A DNA stretch of 5,827 bases, from the NCBI GenBank assembly GCA_905214365.1, contig CAJMMH010000182.1:1-5827 (forward strand), in the 5' to 3' direction. The DNA is from an uncultured bacterium (GTDB lineage Bacteria; Bacillota; Clostridia; Lachnospirales; Lachnospiraceae). A program made the translations under genes and the position numbers. Numbering within the stretch: the first letter of the stretch is position 1; the number at the start of each line of letters is the position of its first letter. Of the stretch, positions 1 through 5,008 are shown in pieces. The notes beneath the pieces are model-generated. The model worked only from the letters and a program-made list of their open reading frames with translations, was not told the DNA's origin and did not search any database.

Positions 1-190
1 GTAAAAAATCAGGGATCTTTGAAATATCCTTTCCTAAGATCCCGTCTACGCCGATCCGGATTACCTGCGGTATCATAGACTGACAGACGGTATTCAGTGC
101 AGACAGCACGAGCGCCAGTGCAAACAGCGGCAGGCAAGGCCGGATGAACCGGACAATCAGCCGGCTCTTCGTCATTTTTTTCTGTTTCAT
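1..190 (-). CDS. ABC transporter (exporter-type) membrane/ATP-binding protein, N-terminal fragment
   Basis: This is a partial gene: 63 codons are visible and the rest lies beyond the left edge. The start ATG at 188-190 follows a strong Shine-Dalgarno (GAGGAGGGG, about 5 bases upstream); a second in-frame ATG at codon 6 is too far from it. The N-terminus is basic (MKQKKMTKSRLIVRFIRP) and is followed by a hydrophobic segment at about residues 19-40, then IPQVIRIGVDGILG. This is the usual opening of the type-1 ABC transmembrane domain found in fused permease-ATPase half-transporters (multidrug or lipid exporter family): a cytoplasmic elbow, TM1, then a VDxxLG-like loop. No ATPase motif is visible because the gene is cut, so the substrate cannot be told. 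It lies downstream of trpS and the YczE-like gene in the same direction, but has its own promoter at 246-273. The family call rests on the N-terminus only. Confidence 0.6.
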   Translation of the reverse strand, partial: MKQKKMTKSRLIVRFIRPCLPLFALALVLSALNTVCQSMIPQVIRIGVDGILGKDISKIPDFL

Positions 191-231
191 TTTCCCCTCC
201 TCGTTAATCATGGATCTTCACAGATCTAACG

Positions 232-242
232 ACAGTTACTGT
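232..242. promoter_or_regulatory. Candidate operator palindrome at the ABC gene start site
   Basis: ACAGT-T-ACTGT is a perfect 11-base palindrome that covers the expected transcription start just downstream of the -10 box. A second short inverted repeat, GATCT-TCAC-AGATC (213-226), follows in the leader. Small palindromes at this position are typical repressor sites for export pumps, but no regulator gene is visible in the window and sites this short can arise by chance. Confidence 0.25.
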
Positions 243-245
243 TTC

Positions 246-273
246 AGTATAACACAGAACAAACATTTTGCAA
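246..273 (-). promoter_or_regulatory. Sigma-A promoter for the ABC transporter gene
   Basis: Read on the minus strand, a -35 box TTGCAA (268-273) is followed by a 16-base spacer and a -10 box TATACT (246-251). The -10 is preceded by TG plus one base, the extended -10 motif. Transcription would start near 239, giving a leader of about 50 bases before the ATG at 190. The position and match are good for a Gram-positive housekeeping promoter, but this is a prediction from sequence only. Confidence 0.6.
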
Positions 274-350
274 TTTGCTCTTTTTCACAAAGATTTTTTC
301 AATTTAACAGCAATATAACGAAAACAGGTTCGATCAGAGCTCCATATAAC

Positions 351-398
351 AATGAGAGCGTGTTTGAAAAAGATTTCATTTCCAAACACGCTCCCATT
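351..398 (-). other. Long RNA hairpin downstream of the trpS operon
   Basis: The two arms (351-370 and 379-398) can form a 20-bp stem with an 8-base loop. The only two imperfections are G-U pairs when the RNA is read on the minus strand; on the plus strand they would be A-C mismatches. It sits 92 bases past the stop of the YczE-like gene and upstream of the ABC promoter. It could end or stabilise the trpS-operon transcript, but neither side has a U-rich tail, so it is not a standard intrinsic terminator. It could equally be one copy of a dispersed palindromic repeat. The remaining bases of the 191-490 gap hold no convincing gene. Confidence 0.5.
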
Positions 399-490
399 CT
401 GCCAAACCTGCTTTTTCAGATCATTTTCATTTTTTCCGGCTTCACCTACACAACTCGCCGATGTCTGTCAACAACGCCCGGTCCTGCTGT

Positions 491-1120
491 TCAGACCAGA
501 TGGATCTTTTTAAACCATCCGCGGACAGCCGCAATGGTCGGTCCGAGAAGGAACGCCATCAGGATTGTGACAATACCAAAGGACGCCCCCATTGCCCAGC
601 CGAGCAGAATAAACAGCCAGTCCCACGCCATCCGAATCAGCCTGCCCGGAATCTGCGGAAGCTTCTTTTCCAGGTATACCGGAATCGCGTCGTACGCTGA
701 TACGCCAAGCTGGGCTCCCATGTATCCCGCGCAGCTGAGAATAAATAAAATCAGCCCGACCGGCAGAAGCAAATAGCGCACCACCGGCTGTTCAAACACA
801 CCGGATGGAAAAACGCTGTTCCAGATCCACAGAAAGAAATCGGAAATATATCCAATGCAGAGCATATTGAGCAGAGTTCCGATGCCGATCTGACTGCGGT
901 CCGCAAAAAATACAAAAATAAGCAGCACACCATTAACCAGAAGCTCCGCCGTTCCAAAGCTGATCGGCGTTACCCGGTCAATACCCATGTTGACCGTTGT
1001 GTATGGATCGCTTCCAAACGCAATCGGACGCAGGATCGAAGTTGCCAATCCCATGACAATAATGGAAATGCCCAAAATCAGCAGCCGTTTTCTCAGGTTT
1101 TCCGCCTGTCTTCTCTTCAT
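491..1120 (-). CDS. YczE/YyaS/YitT-type integral membrane protein (DUF6198-like)
   Basis: A 209-residue, very hydrophobic protein with about five to six membrane segments: roughly residues 12-30, 55-73, 78-102, 112-135 and one or two in 160-200. Family-type signatures are GSDPYTTVNMGI (36-47), IGIGTLLNMLCIGYISDFF in the third helix, and AQLGVSAYDAIPVYL before the penultimate helix. The family is widespread in Firmicutes; Bacillus YczE is linked to lipopeptide production, but no transport substrate or biochemical role is established. The ATG at 1118-1120 has a Shine-Dalgarno (AGGGGG) about 5 bases upstream. The gene starts only 19 bases after the trpS stop, with no promoter or terminator visible between them, so it should be co-transcribed with trpS and share its tRNA-Trp-dependent T-box control. 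The family call is good; the function is unknown. Confidence 0.75.
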   Translation of the reverse strand: MKRRQAENLRKRLLILGISIIVMGLATSILRPIAFGSDPYTTVNMGIDRVTPISFGTAELLVNGVLLIFVFFADRSQIGIGTLLNMLCIGYISDFFLWIWNSVFPSGVFEQPVVRYLLLPVGLILFILSCAGYMGAQLGVSAYDAIPVYLEKKLPQIPGRLIRMAWDWLFILLGWAMGASFGIVTILMAFLLGPTIAAVRGWFKKIHLV

Positions 1121-1139
1121 ATTTTCCCCCTGTTATTCC

Positions 1140-2225
1140 TTAACCCTGATACTTTTCTGACTGTGCGCGGATCAGCTCGTCATCGTCAAAGTAGTTGATG
1201 CGCATTGCTTTCTTGACCTCGGACAGCGTCTGCGCCGCAACTGCCCTTGCTTCCTCGCTGCCCCTGCGCAGAATCTCATAAACAGCCGGAATATCCTTTT
1301 CAAATTCCTTTCTGCGCGCGCGGATCGGTTCAAGCTCCTCCTGCACAATGTTGTTCAGGAACTTCTTTACCTTTACATCGCCCAGTCCTCCTCTGGTATA
1401 ATGAGCCTTCAGCTCATCCAGATTCGCGTAATCCGGCAGATAACGCTCAAAATGCTCTGGACGGCAGAACGCGTCCAGATACGTGAATACGGTATTGCCC
1501 TCCAGATGACCCGGATCACTGACCAGAAGATGCTGCGGATCGGTGTACATACTCATAATCTTCTTGCGCACATCCTCCTTCGTGTCGGACAGATAGATGC
1601 AGTTTCCGAGCGACTTGCTCATCTTTGCCTTTCCATCGATACCCGGCAGACGCAGGCATGCCTGATTGTCCGGCAGAAGCACTTCCGGCTCAACCAGCAC
1701 TTCCGAATATACGCTGTTGAACTTACGGACAATTTCTCTGGTCTGCTCGATCATCGGCAGCTGATCCTCACCAACCGGAACTGTCGTTGCCTTGAACGCG
1801 GTGATATCCGCTGCCTGGCTGATCGGATAAGTAAAGAAGCCGACCGGGATGCTCGCCTCGAAATTGCGCATCTGAATCTCAGACTTTACGGTAGGATTGC
1901 GCTGCAGGCGGGAAACCGTTACCAGATCCATATAATAGAAGGTCAGCTCGCAGAGCTCCGGGATCTGGGACTGGATAAACAGAGTTGACTTGGACGGATC
2001 CAGTCCGACAGACAAATAGTCTAACGCAACCTCGATGATATTCTGACGTACCTTTTCCGGATTCTCAATATTATCGGTCAGCGCCTGCGCGTCCGCAATC
2101 ATAATAAATACCTTATCATAATTTCCGGAATTCTGAAGCTCAACTCTGCGCTTCAATGATCCTACATAATGTCCGACATGAAGCTTTCCTGTCGGTCTGT
2201 CCCCTGTCAAAATAATCTTTGCCAT
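1140..2225 (-). CDS. trpS: Tryptophan--tRNA ligase (tryptophanyl-tRNA synthetase)
   Basis: This cytoplasmic class Ic synthetase charges tRNA-Trp with tryptophan using ATP. From the chosen start it has 361 residues, somewhat longer than the common bacterial form of about 330. The Rossmann catalytic core opens with TGDRPTGKLHVGHYVG (7-22), where HVGH is the HIGH motif; VPVGEDQ (149-155) is a tryptophan-pocket and ATP-site segment, and KMSKS (201-205) is intact. The C-terminal part is helical, as expected for the anticodon-binding domain. Two ATGs compete: 2231 gives Met-Asn-Met-Ala and 2225 gives Met-Ala-Lys. The AAGGAG ribosome binding site lies only 3 bases from the first but 9 from the second, so 2225 is preferred. 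The open frame continues to 2330, but that stretch lacks a suitably placed ribosome site and homology. A Trp T-box leader lies upstream, and a membrane protein gene follows after 19 bases. Confidence 0.95.
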   Translation of the reverse strand: MAKIILTGDRPTGKLHVGHYVGSLKRRVELQNSGNYDKVFIMIADAQALTDNIENPEKVRQNIIEVALDYLSVGLDPSKSTLFIQSQIPELCELTFYYMDLVTVSRLQRNPTVKSEIQMRNFEASIPVGFFTYPISQAADITAFKATTVPVGEDQLPMIEQTREIVRKFNSVYSEVLVEPEVLLPDNQACLRLPGIDGKAKMSKSLGNCIYLSDTKEDVRKKIMSMYTDPQHLLVSDPGHLEGNTVFTYLDAFCRPEHFERYLPDYANLDELKAHYTRGGLGDVKVKKFLNNIVQEELEPIRARRKEFEKDIPAVYEILRRGSEEARAVAAQTLSEVKKAMRINYFDDDELIRAQSEKYQG

Positions 2226-2349
2226 ATTCATACACTCCTTTTCTTTTCGCTGATCTGCCGTATCAGACAACGCCCCTCTTTGTGCAAAAGCCCGCCTCCT
2301 GTTCTGCCGAAAGCTCTTTCCCAAAAGCACAGGGAATCTGGCTTCCCCG

Positions 2350-2389
2350 AAAAAGAAAAGGCCCTTATCCTTACACAGGATAAGAGCCT
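2350..2389 (-). terminator. T-box intrinsic terminator upstream of trpS
   Basis: Read on the minus strand, AGGCTCTTATCCT (2389-2377) pairs with AGGATAAGGGCCT (2371-2359) around a 5-base loop, with one G-U pair, and is followed by TTTTCTTTTT. Its 5' strand CTCTTATCC is also the 3' strand of the antiterminator, so the two folds exclude each other, as in T-box control. It may also stop read-through from the upstream dehydrogenase gene, which has no other terminator. Confidence 0.92.
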
Positions 2390-2589
2390 GACTCTTACGT
2401 TGCCACCAATGCAGTCATCCGCGTACTATCATACGCTGTCCCGTTAACGGAGGAATCCGTCAGTCCCTACCTGCTTTGCTGCCAAAGCTCTCAGAACCAC
2501 CCTCGTAAGTCCATTCCCTGCAGGATTGGCACCGCGCTCTCAGCCCCGGCGGCTCTCTGTTGTCATGTGCCTGCAGCTACTACTCTTAC
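2350..2589 (-). promoter_or_regulatory. Tryptophan T-box riboswitch (tRNA-Trp-sensing leader of trpS)
   Basis: A complete T-box can be traced on the minus strand. Stem I is closed by GTAAG (2585-2589) with CTTAC (2505-2509) and by CTGCAGG with CCTGCAG. The specifier loop has AGTA on the 5' side and GAA on the 3' side, followed by the specifier codon TGG (2511-2513) and a purine: the codon for tryptophan. The distal part of Stem I carries AGAGAG and GCTGAGAG motifs. Hairpins GCTTTG/CAAAGC (2488-2473) and GCGTA/TACGC (2436-2421) fit Stem II and Stem III. The antiterminator bulge TGGCAAC starts with TGGC (2402-2405), which pairs with the GCCA end of tRNA-Trp; the helix GTAAGAG/CTCTTAT follows it and competes with the terminator. 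Uncharged tRNA-Trp should stabilise the antiterminator and switch on trpS. Two independent elements, the codon and the discriminator pairing, agree on tryptophan. Confidence 0.93.
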
Positions 2590-2621
2590 TCACTGGTTTT
2601 ATTCATTCATCGTATATGGGT

Positions 2622-2650
2622 ACGATACCATAAAATCAGCAAAACGTCAA
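2622..2650 (-). promoter_or_regulatory. Sigma-A promoter of the trpS operon
   Basis: On the minus strand TTGACG (2645-2650) and TATCGT (2622-2627) are separated by exactly 17 bases. The predicted start near 2615 lies about 25 bases before T-box Stem I, a normal arrangement. The -35 box begins only 8 bases past the dehydrogenase stop codon. The -10 overlaps an inverted repeat, ATCGTA/TACGAT, around the start site; its significance is unclear. Confidence 0.75.
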
Positions 2651-2658
2651 CTGTTTGC

Positions 2659-3648
2659 TCAGAGTTTCTTTACCTCGAACGGATTTGGGGCATCCTGCTC
2701 ACAGGCAAGCAGCCCGCGCACTGCGTTCTCTACCATATCGCGTACGGAACGCTCCGTATAAAATGCCATATGCGGAGATACCATCACATTCGGGAACGCT
2801 CCAAGAATTGCCCGGTCGTGATTATCCAGAATATCGCCCTCCCTGTTCAGATAATACAGACCGCTTTCATGCTCAATCGTATCGAGCGCCGCAAATCCGA
2901 CCTTTCCGCTTTCCAGCGCCGCAATCAGCGCATCTGTATCGACTAACATGCCTCTCGCTGCATTAATCAGGATTACACCATCCTTCATTTTTGCGAACGT
3001 TTCATCCCCGATCATATGGTAATTAGCCTCAAGTCCCGGAACATGAAGGGTAATGATATCGCTCTCCTGATAAATCCGATCCAGATCCGTATACTCCGCA
3101 TACTGCTTTACTTCTTCATTTTCCGCAATATCATATGCAAGCAGCCGGCAGCCGAACCCGCTCAGATGGCGGATCAGTGTGCGCCCAATCCGTCCGGTTC
3201 CAATCACGCCGATGGTACAGTCGGACAGCTCTTTTCCGGCTTTCCCCTTTAATCCAAAATCCTGCAGACGCGCTTTTTCCATGATGTACGGCATCTTCCG
3301 GCATGCCATCAGCATCATCATAATCGTGTAATTTGCCACGCTCTCCGGTGAATAGCTGACATTTGTAATCTTCATTCCAAGGCTGTTGGCATAACGGACA
3401 TCAATATGGTCGTATCCGATACTTCTGGTTGCGATATAGCGCACGCCGAGCGCATGCAGCCGGTCAAGTACCTTTGGCGTCATTGGATTGGTAATAATCG
3501 TAATGCCGTCATATCCTGCAGCAAGCTCCAGATTATCCATCGACGGATACTCGCTCGTATAGCCGTATTCAATTCCAAGTTCCTCGCAGATCCGGATAAA
3601 AAATGCCTTTTCATCAAATTCCCGAAGGGAAAACGCAAAAATCTTCAC
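2659..3648 (-). CDS. D-2-hydroxyacid dehydrogenase, D-lactate dehydrogenase-like
   Basis: A 329-residue NAD-dependent cytoplasmic enzyme of the D-isomer-specific 2-hydroxyacid dehydrogenase family, near the typical length. The N-terminal half of the substrate domain includes ATRSIGYDHID (73-83). The Rossmann domain has GTGRIG (150-155, the GxGxxG motif) with an acidic residue D173 at the end of the next strand, which favours NAD over NADP. The catalytic triad is present and correctly spaced: R232 (INAARG), E261 (after LDTIEH) and H293 (SPHMAFYTE). The spacings of 29 and 32 residues match lactobacillal D-LDH as I recall it, and the HMAFYTE ending favours the D-LDH/VanH branch over phosphoglycerate dehydrogenase. 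The likely reaction is pyruvate or a related 2-oxoacid to D-lactate or the D-2-hydroxyacid; the substrate is not proven. The start is GTG (3646-3648), 6 bases after a perfect AGGAGG. No vancomycin-resistance partner genes are adjacent. Confidence 0.88.
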   Translation of the reverse strand: MKIFAFSLREFDEKAFFIRICEELGIEYGYTSEYPSMDNLELAAGYDGITIITNPMTPKVLDRLHALGVRYIATRSIGYDHIDVRYANSLGMKITNVSYSPESVANYTIMMMLMACRKMPYIMEKARLQDFGLKGKAGKELSDCTIGVIGTGRIGRTLIRHLSGFGCRLLAYDIAENEEVKQYAEYTDLDRIYQESDIITLHVPGLEANYHMIGDETFAKMKDGVILINAARGMLVDTDALIAALESGKVGFAALDTIEHESGLYYLNREGDILDNHDRAILGAFPNVMVSPHMAFYTERSVRDMVENAVRGLLACEQDAPNPFEVKKL

Positions 3649-3670
3649 GATACTCCTCCTAAGTCTATTT

Positions 3671-3843
3671 ATTGTATGTACTCTCGGAATCTCTTATGCA
3701 CCTGACTTTGCGGCTGATTTTCTGCCGTAGATGCCTGAATTTTATCAACGTACGCGCCGCGTACGCCTCAAAAATTCAGGCACCTCCGACAAAAAATCCT
3801 CTCGCAAATTCAGGTACAACGAAATTCCGAGAGCACATATTGT
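3671..3843 (-). repeat. Large imperfect palindrome (MITE-like or leader RNA hairpin)
   Basis: The left arm (about 3675-3755) and right arm (about 3759-3839) are reverse complements over roughly 80 bases each, with a 3-base apex loop. The inner helices are CGTACGC/GCGTACG (3749-3755 with 3759-3765) and TGCCTGAATTTT/AAAATTCAGGCA (3732-3743 with 3771-3782); outer blocks share ACTCTCGGAAT-type and ACCTGA-TTTGCG-type sequence. Most substitutions between the arms stay paired as G-U only in minus-strand RNA, the dehydrogenase sense. The inner edge ends about 12 bases before the dehydrogenase ribosome binding site. It codes for nothing recognisable. It may be a miniature palindromic repeat or a structured leader; I cannot count other copies from this window. 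Confidence 0.8.
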
Positions 3844-3905
3844 ATATTTCCGGAATCTCCTATGCGGCAGACTTTGCGGCTGAGATTCCAAGTACATATT
3901 TTTGT
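3840..3905 (-). repeat. Second, shortened copy of the palindrome arm
   Basis: Positions 3840-3883 repeat the left-arm sequence of the neighbouring palindrome (3672-3717), sharing TTGTAT, CGGAATCTC-TATGC and GACTTTGCGGCTGA. The sequence then passes directly into an end-like block, GAGATTCCAAGTACATA (3882-3898), the reverse complement of the left arm's outer edge. The result is a hairpin with stem GGAATCTC/GAGATTCC (3852-3859 with 3881-3888). It looks like an internally deleted version of the larger element, joined to it at the shared TTGTAT around 3840-3845. Confidence 0.7.
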
Positions 3906-3927
3906 ATATTTTCAGTATGTTTTTCTT

Positions 3928-3936
3928 ATTATACCA
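3928..3936 (-). promoter_or_regulatory. Likely extended -10 promoter for the dehydrogenase
   Basis: On the minus strand TGG-TATAAT gives a perfect -10 box (3928-3933) with the extended TGn motif, but the -35 region (TTCTAT) is weak. A start near 3921 would give a leader of about 270 bases holding both palindromic elements. A promoter inside the palindrome cannot be excluded. Confidence 0.45.
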
Positions 3937-4009
3937 CTTTTTTATGCGGAATAGAAGAGGTTATTCGCCCTCGCCGCCCGATCTGCGCCTGCGTTGTCTG
4001 TTTTTTTCA

Positions 4010-4038
4010 TTGACCGCAGCAAAAAAAACAGGTATGAT
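4010..4038 (+). promoter_or_regulatory. Sigma-A promoter of dapF
   Basis: TTGACC (4010-4015) and TATGAT (4033-4038) are separated by exactly 17 bases, each one base from consensus, with an A-tract in the spacer. The expected start near 4045 leaves a leader of about 70 bases, too short for a lysine riboswitch. TCATCTGT occurs twice in this leader (4052-4059 and 4072-4079), 20 bases apart; its meaning is unknown. Confidence 0.75.
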
Positions 4039-4114
4039 TGTGACAAAGATTTCATCTGTATTTCCGGGCAGTCATCTGTCCTCTCACGCAGACCAAAGAA
4101 AGGCAGGTACTATT

Positions 4115-4987
4115 ATGCACTTTACCAAGATGCAGGGAGCCGGCAACGACTTCATTGTAATTAACAATATGGACGAGTCCATTCCTTCGGAGCTGTTTCC
4201 GGCCATTGCGAGAGCGCTGTGCAAACGTCGTCTTTCCATCGGCGCGGACGGTCTGATGATCGTCGGCAAGCCATCCGGCAGCGGTGATTTTTATATGCAT
4301 TTCTACAATTCTGACGGCACTGAAGGCGAAATGTGCGGCAACGGCGCACGCTGCATTTCCCGTTATGGTTACGAAAAAGGACTTGCAGGAGAAACCATCC
4401 GCGTGGAAACCAAGTCCGGTCTTGTTATCGGTAAGCGGAAATCGCAGTCTCTCTACACCATCCGCCTGAACGATCCGAGTGTTCTGATCCTTGATACGCC
4501 AGTTACTGTAAACGGTACAGATTACGAGTGTGCTTATGTCGAGCTCGGTACACCCGGTCTTCCCCACGCGGTTGTCCATCTGCCTGGCCTGCAGCCGGCT
4601 GAGGACGACGCGATCCGCGAAATCGGCCGCAGCATCCGCTTCTGGCACGGCTTCCCCAAAGGCGCGAATGTCAATTTCTACGATCTGCAGCCGGACGGCA
4701 TCGTCAACGAGCTGACGTTTGAGCGCGGCGTTGAGGACTTTACGCTTGCCTGCGGAACCGGAAGCGGCTCTGTGACAACCGTACTTGCCGCAAAGGGACT
4801 CCTTCCTGACGGGCACGCAATCCTGCGTATGCCGGGCGGCACTTTGGAAGTCAGCGTTTCTGTTGACTGCAGCAAGATCACCAGTGAAACCGAAAACACA
4901 GCTGCAGCCGCAAAGGATATCTATCTGACCGGTCCGGCTGTCATTGTCGCAGAGGGTGAAGTCGGGGAAGTGCTTCCGATGCTTTAA
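4115..4987 (+). CDS. dapF: Diaminopimelate epimerase
   Basis: This 290-residue cytoplasmic enzyme converts LL-diaminopimelate to meso-diaminopimelate, the precursor of lysine and of the peptidoglycan cross-link residue. It needs no cofactor and uses two cysteines as acid and base. Both are present in the usual motifs: C74 in SDGTEGEMCGNGARC (66-80) and C213 in LACGTGSGS (211-219). The N-terminus KMQGAGNDFIVI (5-16) is the classic family opening. H151 (GTPGLPHAVV) and E203 (FERG) match the conserved substrate-binding His and Glu. Between ERG and the second cysteine there is one more residue than in the Haemophilus-type enzyme (ERGVEDFTLAC), a variation within the family. The start at 4115 follows AAAGGCAGG about 7 bases upstream and the promoter at 4010-4038; the frame is open further upstream, but an ATG at 4034 lies inside the -10 box. 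The gene stands alone, divergent from the dehydrogenase and convergent with the TRIC gene. No clear terminator lies in the 21-base gap after it. Confidence 0.95.
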   Translation: MHFTKMQGAGNDFIVINNMDESIPSELFPAIARALCKRRLSIGADGLMIVGKPSGSGDFYMHFYNSDGTEGEMCGNGARCISRYGYEKGLAGETIRVETKSGLVIGKRKSQSLYTIRLNDPSVLILDTPVTVNGTDYECAYVELGTPGLPHAVVHLPGLQPAEDDAIREIGRSIRFWHGFPKGANVNFYDLQPDGIVNELTFERGVEDFTLACGTGSGSVTTVLAAKGLLPDGHAILRMPGGTLEVSVSVDCSKITSETENTAAAAKDIYLTGPAVIVAEGEVGEVLPML

Positions 4988-5008
4988 TCAAGTAAGTTAC
5001 CTGCTTTT

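Noticed and set aside
466..471. Perfect TTGACA on the minus strand after the YczE-like gene
   Set aside because: No acceptable -10 box occurs at 16-18 bases (TAGGTG at best), so it is not supported as a promoter.
144..776. Long plus-strand open frame at the left of the window
   Set aside because: It runs antisense to the ABC fragment and the YczE-like gene, has no ribosome site and shows no recognisable protein features.
2226..2330. N-terminal extension of trpS to a GTG at 2330
   Set aside because: There is no ribosome site before the GTG, the added residues are not TrpRS-like, and a good ribosome site with conserved Met-Ala-Lys-Ile lies at 2225.
2659..3648. vanH of a vancomycin-resistance cluster
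   Set aside because: The protein shares the D-LDH/VanH branch features, but no D-Ala-D-Lac ligase, VanX or VanRS gene lies next to it. The neighbours are trpS and dapF.
3998..4031. Inverted repeat CTGTTTTTTT/AAAAAAACAG near the dapF promoter
   Set aside because: It is an A/T run pairing with itself across the -35 box and spacer. The stem is weak with a 14-base loop, and the promoter explains the sequence better.
4045..4114. Lysine riboswitch upstream of dapF
   Set aside because: The leader between the predicted start and the ATG is only about 70 bases and shows none of the multi-helix core of the lysine aptamer.
3902..4114. N-terminal extension of dapF in the open frame upstream
   Set aside because: It would place coding sequence over the dapF promoter and lacks a ribosome site; the family start KMQGAGNDF follows the Met at 4115 directly.
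4052..4816. Long minus-strand open frame opposite dapF
   Set aside because: It is the antisense of a clearly functional dapF, with no ribosome site or recognisable domain.
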